A DNA stretch of 64,000 bases from Sanderia malayensis (taxonomy: Eukaryota; Cnidaria; Scyphozoa; Semaeostomeae; Pelagiidae), in assembly GCA_013076295.1 (NCBI GenBank), contig RQOL01000772.1, forward strand, positions 1,984,001-2,048,000. The letters are read 5' to 3'. The notes below the pieces were generated by a model, which was given only the letters and a program-made list of their open reading frames with translations, was not told the origin of the DNA and searched no databases. Position 1 is the stretch's first letter. Each line of letters begins with the position of its first letter. Of the stretch, positions 1 through 12,408 are shown piece after piece. The position numbers and the translations under genes are program-made.

Positions 1-82
1 TTTCTAGTACGCATGCGAAGTTGCCTAAAGTAAGACAGTAATTGTTATGAAATTTGCTGTTTTGTTTCAGCAATGACTGATG

Positions 83-310
83 CACGAGGAGTTTGGCATT
101 TCCGACTCTCGTGAATATTTTTACCAAATATGGTGCTATCGTATGATGTTGCTGTGTGCACGATTGCGCAGGAATTGGTATAAATTCTCGACCACGCTTT
201 GCATCTGGTCTTTCAGTCTTCAGTGAGTCACCATGAGAAGAGCAAGCCAGCGAAATGAGGATACGAACAAGAAGCAACAAGAAGGCCATGCAAGCTGATG
301 TTTTACAACA
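83..310 (+). repeat. Inverted duplication, left arm (partner 2,690-2,925)
   Basis: Read on the plus strand, this arm shares many blocks in the same order with the reverse complement of 2,690-2,925. The blocks include CGAGGAGTTTG, the TATAAATT box, TCTTTCAGTCTTCA, GATACGA and CGCCATGCAA. The blocks are separated by diverged or slightly indel-shifted sequence, so the duplication is not recent. GLTP lies between the two arms. Confidence 0.7.
179..218 (+). promoter_or_regulatory. TATA-type core promoter, left copy
   Basis: TATAAATT at 179-186 is followed about 30 bp downstream by an initiator-like TTTCAGTC at 211-218. That is the usual animal TATA-to-start distance. The surrounding 230 bp match, in inverted orientation, the region upstream of GLTP (2,690-2,925), including the same TATA box and initiator. 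Confidence 0.5.
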
Positions 311-1145
311 AACAGATTTTTATACGAAGACAACGACCATAAACCTACATATTGAAATTGTTGTCTGCCATTCGTTTCTCCTCTGGTATACCTATATTTC
401 AAGATATTTGTGCAGTAGAACGCCGAATAAAGACTTTAATTCTGCAAGCAGAGAGGCTTGGTAAAATAAGAATGGACACAATCTGTTGCTGTGAAGTTTG
501 AAGACTGCAGATATCGAAGAAACCGAATCTACAAGAGACGCCCAGCAAGGTAACTTTGTTTCATGTACATAATTTCATAAAGTTGAAACGTAGCACAGAC
601 TTTAATCGTATTCGTTCTTTTCGGCAATTATTTTGTAATAATTCAAGTTTTCCTGTTTGAATTTTTATGTCTTGTATAAATGCTTGCTGAAGGAGCAAAT
701 TTGGACAATGCATCGCTTGAATTGTCAGGTAATTATTATTTCAGTTTCCCTTATGTTACTTTATTCAATCAATTAATTTTATATTTATAATATATATTTA
801 CTTGTTGAAGTTCATTATGGTTTTGTTATCAAATTATGAACTTTTTTTAGTTTGAGATGTCATGAAGGAGAAAGCATATGAAGGAAACAAGAAGTAACTG
901 AAGCATCTAAAGTCTACGGTAATGTTGGTTTATTTCTAACTTTTATTAATGCTCTTCACTTTAACTTCAAATATTCTTGCCCTTATGTTTGGCAATTCAA
1001 TATTGATCTAACAATGCTGTTTTAATTTCTAGCTGACTTTGGTAAAGCTGGAGGCGAAGACGGCTAGGAAGATGAGAAAAGTCAAGACGAATCAGAAGAA
1101 AAGTGGACACTATATTATGAAATAAAATTATGTATTGAATTGAAT
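205..1145 (+). ncRNA. Probable spliced non-coding transcript
   Basis: Seen: a TATA box at 179-186 is followed by a set of splice-like signals and a poly(A) signal. Donors are AAG|GTAACT at 550, CAG|GTAATT at 730 and ACG|GTAATG at 919. Acceptors are TTTTTTTAG ending at 850 and TTTCTAG ending at 1032. AATAAA lies at 1121-1126. The implied exons are about 211-549, one ending at 729, 851-918 and 1033 to about 1145. The exon at 851-918 has a stop in all three frames, so no ORF runs through the transcript; only short ORFs remain, such as 69 codons at 255-464. The transcript points towards the 3' end of GLTP. Its first exon is homologous to the GLTP leader. Inference: a long non-coding RNA or a decayed gene fragment. 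The start of exon 2 is not resolved. Confidence 0.35.
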
Positions 1146-1425
1146 CTATTAATAGAAAATTAAATTGCATTAAATCATAATACTTATTGCGTCATTACTA
1201 CATCAATTAATATCACAGCACACACCCATTTGGCACTTCCTCCCACCTTTTCAGACTTATATTTTTCAATATATTACAATAACATTCTTTATTGGCCCTT
1301 GGTTCCATGTACGTTATGCATTCGCAGCATTACTGACAATAAATAACATTCCTATGTAGTTCCATATTAAACAAATACATTTTCTATCCTTTCAAATATA
1401 CCATTCACATAGTTACAAAAATAAG

Positions 1426-2495
1426 CTATACCTTTTCATTCTTGTCTTCTCCCAATTGTCTATAAAATTCATTAATCTGCTCCACGTTTTTGCGCATTAC
1501 TTCATGGTGTTTTTTCATATCATTGACAACTACATCTTCGCTTGCACCTTTACCCAGAGCAGCAATAAAATCATGTCTATATGGAACAGCTTTCATGGCC
1601 AGCTATGCAAGAGTTGATATTAGAAACAATTAACAAAATCAAAATAGCAACAGATAAAAACAAGTATATTGCATAATAATAAAATAATATATTATAGGAT
1701 AAAAACAAACTTACAGAGAAAATTCCTTGCACCATCCAACCATGATATTTCTTCAAAGTTGCTTCATATGCTTTCTTTGAACATTTCGTCAAATCTTGTT
1801 CCCCAGTCAAGACTTCAGCAAGAAATACCCCAATAAACTCAAGAGCCCTGAAAAGTAAACAAATTACTTTGATCTATTTGCCGAAATTCTGCAAACTTAT
1901 GAATAGTTCAGCCAGTAAATACAACAAACTGCTAGTACAAGGCTTGTCAATTAATGGAGAATGATTTTATACCTTTTCAGCCACAAAAGGGCATCAGTGG
2001 CAGAATTTTTGGCTTTCGTTGTGCCTTCTGCTTGTTCCACTTCAATGAATGATTGCAGAGTTGAAAACTTTATTTTGTCTGTCTCGTATCTTTTGCGCAA
2101 TTTCTGCAAATAAAATCGCAGAAAACGTCAAACGTTGGTAATCAGGGAAATTTCAAGTCTGATATATACACAAGTTAAATAAACTCACATTTATGTTTCC
2201 ATTGATATCTGACTTAACAGGAGAAAATACGGTTGAACCAAGAATATCTAAAAAATTAAGTCAGGATAGGATAGTTGCATGGGTGATAGGCCTAAGGAAG
2301 GGTCAATTTAGTAGGCTAGGCCATCATGTTCGACCATGAAAGTATTAGCACTGAAGCGAATAATACGCTTAAAATGCTTGACTTACCGAAGAATGGTACA
2401 ATTGAGCTGCATGCATCTAAAAATGTGTCTGTAACAATCCTTCCATCTTCGGGAATATCAAGAAATGGCTGTTTAACATTGGCAAAGAAAGTCAT
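1426..2495 (-). CDS. GLTP: Glycolipid transfer protein
   Basis: Cytosolic carrier that moves glycosphingolipids between membranes. Five coding exons: 2387-2495, 2189-2247, 1973-2103, 1715-1847 and 1426-1602. All have GT-AG junctions and keep frame, giving 202 aa against about 209 in vertebrates. Glycolipid head-group residues known from the human protein are all visible: the D-x3-N-x2-K triad (D50, N54, K57) in the SDINGNINK stretch, W97 in LLWLKR and H135 in KKYHGW. The ATG at 2495 aligns with the human start; the frame stays open a few codons upstream but no better start is seen. A leader exon (about 2,800-2,634, with a short upstream ORF) is joined across intron 2,524-2,633. The stop is TAG at 1426, and a minus-strand AATAAA lies near 1,288. 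Confidence 0.95.
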
Positions 2496-2689
2496 AACTG
2501 CACACTGGCCTTCGGAAATTTCCCTGCAGCTGGTGCGTGTGCGGTAATGAAGAAAATTTCAGATTTCATTCATTCCCTCAAAATAACATGAGCCACGTTG
2601 TGTATGGGTCAAAGCATTAAAAATTTGTCTTACCAAAGCTGGTCCTGCAACTTGAAAAATTAAATTATTTGTTCCACGATGTAATGCTC

Positions 2690-2925
2690 AGCTATTTTGG
2701 CGATAACAGTTTGCATGGCGTTTCTTTTGCTCGTATCTTCAATTTGCTTGCTTGCTTGCTTCCCCTTCTCTTCTCTTCTCTCCACGACTGATTGAAGACT
2801 GAAAGACTAGATTCAAAACGTGTTTGACAATTTATATGCAATTCATACAGATTTCTTTTCTGCACAAATGCGATCAATATGAATATTTTCGAGAGTGGCA
2901 AATGTCAAACTCCTCGCGAATTAAC
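2690..2925 (-). repeat. Inverted duplication, right arm (partner 83-310)
   Basis: This arm contains the GLTP promoter and the first part of its leader. It has short simple tracts (GCAA and GAGAA repeats near 2,750-2,780) that the left arm lacks or has in another form. See the left arm for the shared blocks. Confidence 0.7.
2795..2836 (-). promoter_or_regulatory. GLTP: GLTP core promoter (TATA box, initiator)
   Basis: On the minus strand TATAAATT (2,829-2,836) stands about 30 bp before an initiator-like TTTCAGTC near 2,800. It is the same arrangement as the inverted copy at 179-218. It lies directly upstream of the GLTP leader exon, so this is the likely GLTP promoter. Confidence 0.5.
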
Positions 2926-5307
2926 ACTCATTGCCAACATTTCAATTTCCAGTCAGACAACTACAAAAATAAAAACTTTATTCCCTTGTCAAATTAGATT
3001 CAATAATCGAAAACAAAAGTAAACTAAAACAATTTAAAATTGAGAGCAAAGTGCAACAAAACAAACTAGAATACGAATCATCATTACTTCATTATTTAAT
3101 GTCCTTCATTTTAAAACGTTATTTGCAGTGATAACAACTCTAAGTCATGCTTTTTAATAAAAATGTATCTGTTCACCATTTTTTATATTTCCAACAACGA
3201 AAAACAATCATACAAAGAGTTCTCTATTGAACAACAAAATAAAAATTTTTGTCTAAAAACCTGAAACTACTTTTTTTATAAATAAGTTTAACTTCCATCT
3301 AGCAGAATTTCTCTACAGGGCTGAGTTAGTTAAAGTGTATTTTATATCACTAACCACTGAGGAAATAATTTGAAAAAGATAAAATAAATACTATTACTTT
3401 TTACACCTAACGATTTGTTTAAATTTCTTACCAATTAAACATGCAAGAAGTGCTGATAAAGGTATAATAGGAAAAAACTAACCAAAAAGAACAGATTAAA
3501 AGCAAGAACTACTTCTGCTTAGTCGGGGAAATGAGGTGCATAAATCTTAATGATACAAGAAAAATTATATGACCAGATGTCTTTGGTAGTCGAAATAAAT
3601 TTATGTCGTATAGGGTAATTTACAAATGGTTATTTGGTTTGAGAAAAATGCTTTAAATTCTGAATGCAAAACACTCTACAAAAATGAATCTTTTTCACAT
3701 TGGAAACTTTGTGACAATTTTAGAATGTCTGCGCAAGAATTTTTGCAAGACAAATTTCATTTAATTAATTGGATATGGACTGAAATGAGACTTGTTAGGC
3801 CCAAATCGAAATCCAATGATGAAATAATAAATTCAAATAACAATTTCACATTTTTTCGACATCTGTTGCATGAGTTATTAGGACTTAAAGGTGTATCATT
3901 TAAGATGTGCAGCCATATTAATAATTCAAAATAAACATATTATTGAAAATCAAAGTATTATTTTTCAAACGTTACTGGACCGAAAATGCCAGAATTTAAA
4001 GATCGAAGCTAAAAACGATTTAGTTTAATGTTATTACAGAGCATTAAATAAAGCACGCCAAAAGTGCTCCATCAACCAATCAGACTTCAGAGTCGTCATC
4101 ACATGATCAGGAATACTGAGATGTGATTGGGTGATGTTAAACGCAACAAGGAGGCAAGTGAATGAATGAGAAATGTATTCGAATTTTTAAGCAAGCAGAA
4201 TTTTTTTTTTTGCAGAATGCAACTAAACTTTCGGGAATAACAAGCATGGAATATTTTCGCAATTCAATGTTTTAAACATCGGTGATGTATAATACATAGC
4301 CACAATGATAAACGACATTGTTATGGTCCCGATAAGTATTGACCACTTGTCTAGACATTGGTCAGATGTATTATTGTCTCAAATTGTAAAATACTGTCTG
4401 AACGCATTTTATGCTAAATTCACACAGCAAAGGATATAATCTTGCAAAGGATAATAATCAAGTAATGTTGCATTCATTCAAAGCAAATACAGAAAATGCA
4501 ATTTGTTGCATGTTGACAAATTTGGTAAACGAAAGTGAATATTGCAAAGCAATCATCAAAGAGCAATGGAAACATGATCCTAGATGAATTGTATCTTAAA
4601 GCTTTGCCATTCGCAGTCGTGGGTGCAATAATATTCACTAGAGCCGTTTAATCTTCTTTGGTCTACTTGGAATTCGGATAAGACAAACCGCCAATTAAAT
4701 TGCAAACTTATATTCAAGTTGGTAGCTATGTCATTGGACAAGCAATGACAAACCTTAGTAGATGTCTAAAACAGTCAGGCATGAACGTGATCTGTTGCAG
4801 ACAATTTTTGAACTTTTTAGCCGAGCGGTTTTCACTGACGGGGGAGGGACGATGCTGGCTTTACTGATTCGAAATTTTTCTCTCACTGCTCCTATGTTAA
4901 AAAAACTATTCTACATATCTACAATAAAAATCTACACATGACTTGGTCACTAAAAAGCTACAACAATTAATATTAAATTAGTTAACAAGGTATCTAAATT
5001 TTCAGCAAATTTCAACGTTCAATGACATGCGTAACTACAGCCTACTCTTTCGCCTGCCTTGTATCAGCCAATTACTGATTTTGCCGCATCCTATTCTTAT
5101 TCTGCACACCATCACCTGACTATGAGATATATCCTACCATCTAATGCAAAACATTGTGACTTTGTGTGAGGTGTCATGCACTGCTTTATAAAAACCAAAC
5201 TTGCATTGTATAACAATGCTTCGCTAATATTCCCCTCTTTCTACATATCTGAGTCTACATGGAACCAGCGTAAGACAGTTAACATTACACGTAGGCACTT
5301 ACTTCTA
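2926..5307. other. Intergenic, no gene recognised
   Basis: AT-rich DNA between the GLTP promoter and the 3' end of the zinc-finger gene. The only ORF of note (3,626-3,934, plus strand, 102 codons) has no recognisable domain and no splice context. CCAAT-type motifs in opposite orientations sit near 4,075 and 4,125. I see no repeat with clear ends. Confidence 0.5.
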
Positions 5308-8300
5308 TCAGATGTTATCACCTGTTTCAATATCATGTTGCTTCTTCATGTGCTTCACAAGTGCATATTTCTGCAAGAATTCACTTGGACACAAACTGCA
5401 CTTGTACATCTCTTCGCCAGTGTGAATTCTCCTGTGCTGTTTATAAACATTTGATCTCATGAACTTCTTGCCACAGAATTCACATTGAAATGGCTTGTAG
5501 CCACGATGGATGATTCTGTGTTGTCGCAGGTTGCTGCTCAGAGTGAAACCCTGACCGCATTCCGGACACTTGTACGGTTTCTCATCAGAACTATGCCCAC
5601 GCAAGTGCTTGTAAAGCAAACTCTTTGTTGGGAATACCTTGTGACAGATCTTACAGTAAAGTTTTTGGGTGTTCGTTACACCGTCTGTCGGGGGGGCTGG
5701 GCTCCCATTTTCATCCGCAACTGATATTGGTGATGTGCTGTTCGAATTCTGGGGGGAGTATTTAATTTCACTCTTGCTTTCTCCTTCATTTAGATTCACC
5801 TATAGAAAACAAATAAAATTCAAGATCATACATGATGCACTGTCTATGTTAAAACACTCCCTAGCCTCGTACGCGTAAACATAGCAGGGTAAGCACTAGC
5901 CTCGTATGCGTAAACATAGCAGGGTAAACACTAGCCTCGTACACGTAAACATAGCAGGGTCTCTTGCATACACAGTGTGCTAAATATACAAACCCCACCA
6001 TACTCCGTGTGATAACTCGAACTTTCACAAAGTCGGATTGGTTTTAAATTCCCGATGGATTTGAAATCCTGACATGGAAACCCGCTCAAGTCGGATCAAT
6101 TTCCAACCCCCGTTTGAAGATCCGACAATTGTGCAACATATTGTATTTAGGGAATGTAGTAGTAATGCAGTGGTAGCTAGTATTCACCATTCAATAAAAT
6201 AAAAAAAAAACAATATGTTATACAATTGACTTATTGTACAACTTACACATCATACTTATGCACACCGAAGGCAGCCTTGTGGGTATATTAATCTCGTACT
6301 GCACATAGAACATGTGCTGCAATTAATAATAAAAATACCTGCGTTGGTAGAGCAAAACTTGGCATTGATTCTTGTTTGCTTCTTTTCAAAGGAGGCACTT
6401 CAACATCATTAGCACTTCTTGAGGACAGCTCAGGATCTGATCTCCTTGTTTCCCTGAGTCTCCTTATCTCCTCGTGTCTGCGCAATTCCTCATGTCTGCG
6501 CATCTCATCATGTCTTCTGACGTCATCATGGCTCATCGATGGTGCGTACGGATGAAAATGAGACTCGTAGCCTCCATTCAGATCGAAATCATTCGGCAAT
6601 ACATAAACAGTCGGGTTGGCGTCTGAAGCATCCTGTTCTTTGATACCAGAAGGGTGTTGCATTTGCGTTGCATGATGGGATACAGATTCACCATTCATGT
6701 GAGATGGGCTTCTTGGTATATCGTGTGGGCTGCGAAGACGCGGACTGCGAAGAGGCGGAGGAGGATGCTCGTATCGAATCTCTGAATGAAATGAATTGCT
6801 CACTCTTGGGTAGGTGATCTGCGTCGGTTGAAAATTGGAGAAGCCAGCCGAGACGATTTCTCTGCCAGGACTGGGCGACAGACTGGGTGAGGCCTCTCTT
6901 TGTCTTTGTGACACGTCAAGATCAGATGTATTGGCCAAGGATTTGACAGCATTCACTTGAATGGCAGGCAATGCTGAGACCTCTTTACGCGAGCTATTCA
7001 CGTGCACCATGGCAGGTTGAACCATCGGACCAACTGGCGGCTGCCTCATGACATTAGATCGCAGTCGTGTTAATCGTCCATTATATGACGTAGCAGTGAC
7101 TGATTGTGGATGAACGTAATGCACGTTGTTTGTTGTGCCATTGATGCCTGAGAAAACACGGAGGTCAATCTCAATGCCTGGATTCACACTCACCTCGGTG
7201 TTCATGCCTGTCGTTGCGAATTTCTTCGATTTCCATGACTCCCGCGAACACTCCATGCATTTGGCTGTCGAATACTTGTTGTCATGGCGATCAATCATTT
7301 GCAATGATCTATCTTGCTCTGCCTTATCAGATGTTGCTAATCCACTGGCTTTATCTGAGGAGAAAACAATCATAATTGTAACAGCTGTGCATAAAATCGC
7401 AACATCGCAATAACCATGCAAAATATTTTACAAGATTGCAATTTTTCTTGAAGCTATTTACCGACCATTGTATTTCTTAGCGAGAGAGCTCAAATAAGCA
7501 AAAATTATTGGTTTCTAATGACGCATGAGCCTGGCTTTATTCTTGCATGATTCTTAAATTTTAGACAATTCTCATAAACTATATTCTTATACAAGGATCA
7601 GGGCTGTGTCAATCAAAATTCCCCTTCTGAACTTCCTCTCATATAAGATGCCAATGCAATTTACATTCAGCTTAATAAGTTTGAAGAGGGGCAAATTGCT
7701 GCTTACCCCTCCTCAAAACCCAACAGATCAGGGCCTCACTTGCAGAAGTAAAGCAAAGAGGCTCATTAGAAAGATGTCAATCAACGAATGACCTTAGAAT
7801 GTGTTGCTATGAGTGTCAGCAGCGCACTATCAAATACACACACACATGCGTAATCAGACACGTGATCAGAGGTAACCACATCACTGAAAAACACTGTTTC
7901 ATTGGCTGAATAAAAACAGATGCTACAGTTGAGGCATTGTAGCCGCATTGTTCAACAAGCCACGCCAGTTGCATTATTTAATTGATAAAGAACTGTTCAG
8001 CAGTAATAGATAAAGATTTTATTTCAAATCCCCTTCTTATCACGCCATGCATGCCTCGTGTTTTTATCATTGAAGCCGAAATTGTTCGATGCAACTTCCC
8101 ACGCAATAGGAAAGATAGTTAATATCTCTTTGAGCGGTCAAGCCGAAAATACACGATTGCGAGGCTGATTAAAAAGAGAAATTATCGTGGTACTTTTTGA
8201 ATCTCTGAATTTATGAATCTGGTATCACCTGGTGGTGATTACACGGTTGGTTCGATACCTCGTGCGTCAAGGTAACCATGTAAATCTTGAAATCAATGAA

Positions 8301-11300
8301 ATTGTAACCCGAGTGTAGACTTTACAGATGACTGCGCAGGAGAAGATTGAATGAGGCGCAGTTTCCTGCGAGTCTACATGCAGGCTAACTGCAGAATGCA
8401 TGGAAAGTCAAAATACCGCGGGATAATGACATAAACAAACATCTATGCACACATTTCTTATACTAATAAGAACCTCTGATGTTATCATTGACGCAATACA
8501 TGATTATAGAAAGGCAGCATTTAAATTGGGAAGACTGCTAATAATTTGCAAGCATGACCTTGCAAGTTGGAAATGTATTATTCATGTTACTAAAAACCCT
8601 CAATGCAGAAAAGATTATTAGATTATCTGCCACGCACAGCAGATTAGCCATGTGTAGAGCGCAAAATATTCAAAAGACTGGTCCCATTGGGAAAGGCAGC
8701 GGCGCTTACTGTTGTCATGTCTGACTAATAACTGATATATTTGATCACCAACAAGGGGCCATTAAGGCGAAATAGCTTCAAAAGGGTCGAACAGGTATGG
8801 CCGAACTTCTCCCTAAAGATAGAGAGCGCTATCATCTGAAACTCTCCAAATACCTTGTGAACTTGAACACAATGAAACTAAACAATAGCAATCGCATTGA
8901 CGCAGTTACAGTCCCTTGTGTTTGGGTATTCTAATGCGATATCAAACGTGTTCATCAAAGCTTCCATTGTAGATGAACTCGATAAATAAACTCGACTTAC
9001 CATTAATCATAATGTCATAATGAGGCTCGATCAATTTCGATTCATCCAGCGTGATAATGCATGGGATGACATCATTTGTCATCTGCGGCCTTACACCAAG
9101 TATTTGCTGCGCACCAGTCTCTGACTCATATAGGAGTTTTAAAACACCTAATGTTGTACCCTTTTCGACGCGGATTACTGGCACTCCGTGCTTATAAACG
9201 GTCACCTGGAAAATAAATAATCGACATTAAAGTTAGCCTCGTTCTGACTTATGATTCTCAATTGAAATGCAATTGAAATTATAATGCTAGGCCGGGTGCT
9301 ATGTGTGTAGCCTCAGTTTTATACCATCATAATGGAGAATGCTTTCCATAATGGTTGCCCATTCAATTACACGAAATTGTCCAGTGTAGAACACGGTGTA
9401 GTTCAAAGGCAGTTTCCTGCTACTTAGATTAGCCAATCAAATAGGGGATTCTCTCTTACGTCAGCAGAATGCTGAGGGGTGATTGGTTAAATTCTTTTCG
9501 AGCAGGCTTGTTGGTAAATTGTGGAGGATGCTGTGTTAGAAAATCCTCTTTAATCAGAGAAGCCATCCATTTGGTCAATTTTACAGGATATGGTGATGTG
9601 AGCTGCGAAAAATTCCGCTATTGCGGCATTAGAATTGCCAGAGATGAAGCTTAAATCAATTGACATGGAGCTTAATGTGAAAAGTAGATAAAATTTAACT
9701 ATAAATTGCCCTTGTAACAGCGATAGATGAAGCAAATTTCAATAATTGAAAAGCCAGGAAGAAAAATTTGCATTTTCACAAAATATTTTAAGATTTTTCA
9801 TGAAATCTGCAGAACTAGCTAAGTCATAAGTTCAGTGTTACTGCATACGTGCAAAAATACACATTGAAGAGTTGACATTTTTAGTGCAGAGATCAGAAAT
9901 TGTCATTCTGGCTTTAATTTGAAAAATAAAGACAAGGGCAATGGAGATGCTTACTTTCTTAATTACTATCCAGTTAATGTGATTCGACTCTTTCAAAAAT
10001 TAATTTCGTTTTTATATTTTAATGTATTTCAATAATCAAATTAAACTAGTTAAACTTGTAGCTAAAAATAATTCTATTAAAAATAAAGACACGGAGAGTT
10101 TAAAAATAAAGACGCAAGTTACGAAATTTTCAAGCAATGTCAAACAAAAGTTTAACGACTTTCGCAATCCATGATGGCTCCCCGAGGTATCAAAACAGAT
10201 ACTTGAGACCCTGCATGCTGATACCCTTGAGCATTTATAATTGTTAGAAAAGAATGTGAGGTGATTTATTTGCCTCAGCTTCTCGCATCGCAGGAAAATG
10301 CTTTTTAGAAGCAGGTAGCACTTTGGAAACCTCTCATTGAATAAAAATGTCCATTTGTATTGCAAAAGCCTTTGTTTCAATGTAGCTACAGGCGTCTTTA
10401 CATCTTACGAAGCGAAAAACAAATAAATATATTTCTGGATGTTCTCTTGTTGAATTTTGATTCAAAAACATATACTTTGATATATGTTTAAAGCTTTCAA
10501 CTTGGCAGCTAAGCAAAATTATGCAACGCATGTATTGGCTTACAATATTAATGAAAAGCGAAGCGGAGGTTTGAGTCACCTGTGAGGCTTGCCACGTTAG
10601 GATAATGCGTGTGCATTTAGAATTCAATTTTCTTTCATTGCATGCCACACTTGTTACGCCTGGAGATCTCAGCACTTTCCGTGTCAAGCTATGTTTTCTC
10701 ATCATACGCAGTTGGAAAATGCTTGAAAAACTTTCTAAGGCCACACGAAAACTTAAGATTGTTTTGACCCAGCAGTGAGAATGCAGTATTTACAGGATAT
10801 CTGGCAACGAGTGAATTATCTATCTCAGTTTATGTAAATAGCAAGGCCGGGAAAACTGCCATGTTTTTATATCTCCAGCTCAGCTCGCAATCGACGCGGG
10901 GCAAACAACGTGCCAGATCAGACCACAGAAAACATTTCTACTTCAATAATAAAGGTCACCTAAATTTAATAATTCCAACAAGATATTAATAACACCCATG
11001 TTCGTGTGTTACCATGTGTTGACAAAATGAAAATAAAGTAAAAAGCCCACTCACTTATTTTTAAATATGAAATAAATTTAAAAGAAATATTAGGTATATT
11101 ACTTTTGTGTGCTTGAGTTAAGAGACACAAAAAGGCTAATGGACATTTCAAACATTTCAAGAATATTATATCATATATAACGGTATATGCACGCATAGGT
11201 TGAAAGAAAAAGCCAGAAGTCTTTTCTGGAAAGACATGAAATAGATAGAACAAAAGTCGTTCAAATAAAAATTTGACACCGAATAAACAATTGATGAACT

Positions 11301-12408
11301 TGAATACAAAGAATGCTTGAAAGTGTATGCAAAGTAACATTTTCCGACAGTTTTTAAGGCCTCAAAGTGCAAGCCGTTATCTGTTCGATGTTATTACAAG
11401 GGCCTTTTTATTAAGCCATAAAATATCCCATTTATTGTGTATAAGTTGGTTGCGAAAGTACCAGCAAAGAGGAAAGTGAATGAGGTAACCCCCCGGTCTG
11501 AAATGCTGACAATTTCGGTTTAAATGGTAACGCTTTCAGGCCGCCAAGAATGCCAACTTGAATTAAAAATAAAGCCAAATTATAGTTTAGACACAGTATA
11601 TTATCTTTTTTTAACTGTATAACTAAGGAGATTTGATGCTTGACTGGTTATTGTTGTTTCGGAAACAAAACAATTTCATTTTAGCAGAGATTCCTGGTTT
11701 AACTTTTTGTGTAATTCGATATGTTTTACTGACGATTTTCCCTGTCTGGAATTCAATACAAAAAACTTCGCAACGATAACTTAATGATCATGAAAAGTTT
11801 GAATTTCGCTTCTAGATATCGTCTCCTAAGTTCAAGAATTGTATTTTTAAAACATGAGACAAAATTGAATTAAAATTGTAATTGTTTAAACTGTCAAAGA
11901 GCTGTCTGAAAGATGTCTGGACAAAATTTCGATTTTATGCACTCCCTCGCTGCCAAATAACAAGCAACGAAACCTGAATTTAAATTAATTTAACATCGAC
12001 GATGAACATCCTAAAACGGATTCAGATAAAACCTCTCGTATTTCAAACAACACTTATATTTTTGGAGTTTTATTCCTGCAATTAATGCGATAAAAATACG
12101 ACTTCTGATAATGCCAGTCAAGAGAAAGTTTACCACGACAAAAACCAAATACCGAAATTATAGACCCAAGTTCAATAAATACTACAGAAAAATACAAAAG
12201 AATTAAAAAGAGTTTTAACTGCTGAAAACCATAATAAAAGACATACCACTTTACTGGCCTTTTGAGTGTCTGGAATCTCGATGGAATCGATAACATTATT
12301 ACCACCATTTGACTTTGGGCTTGCCTGCCGAGTAGTAGGTAATATAGCTGCCATTTTAAAATTCGACTCTTTGCTCGCATGCAGTTCAGTATTATCCTGT
12401 TGCTTCAT
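5308..12408 (-). CDS. C2H2 zinc-finger protein with novel N-terminal half
   Basis: Likely nuclear DNA-binding protein. Four coding exons: 12247-12408, 9001-9205, 6339-7354 and 5308-5799, total 1,875 nt or 624 aa, in frame throughout with GT-AG borders. Four C2H2 fingers fill residues about 508-620 (CKIC, CPEC, CEFC and CSLC starts). Fingers 1-3 end in HxxxH, finger 4 in an HxxxxH form, and TGE-type linkers are partly kept. A basic PPLKRSK stretch near residue 450 looks like a nuclear localisation signal and is preceded by Arg/His/Glu-rich RRHEE repeats. The large exon is rich in Pro and Ser. Residues about 54-122, built from exons 1-3, form a compact hydrophobic segment that I cannot assign; it is not BTB, KRAB, SCAN or PR/SET by eye. 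The ATG at 12408 is the first in an open frame; a further 5' exon cannot be excluded. Orthology is not assigned. Confidence 0.8.
5861..5960. repeat. Tandem repeat, 3 x 35 bp
   Basis: Units starting CTAGCCTCGTA at 5861, 5896 and 5931 repeat with a 35-bp period and few changes. They lie in intron 3 of the zinc-finger gene. Confidence 0.9.
9206..12246. other. First intron of the zinc-finger gene
   Basis: A 3.0-kb intron with donor GTATGT (minus strand, at 12,246) and acceptor TTTTCCAG (at 9,206). It contains no recognisable coding sequence or bounded repeat. Minus-strand ORFs of 110-140 codons (10,036-10,744, 10,966-11,372) have low-complexity composition and no family resemblance. A long first intron is a common place for enhancers, but I see no specific motif cluster. 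Confidence 0.5.
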
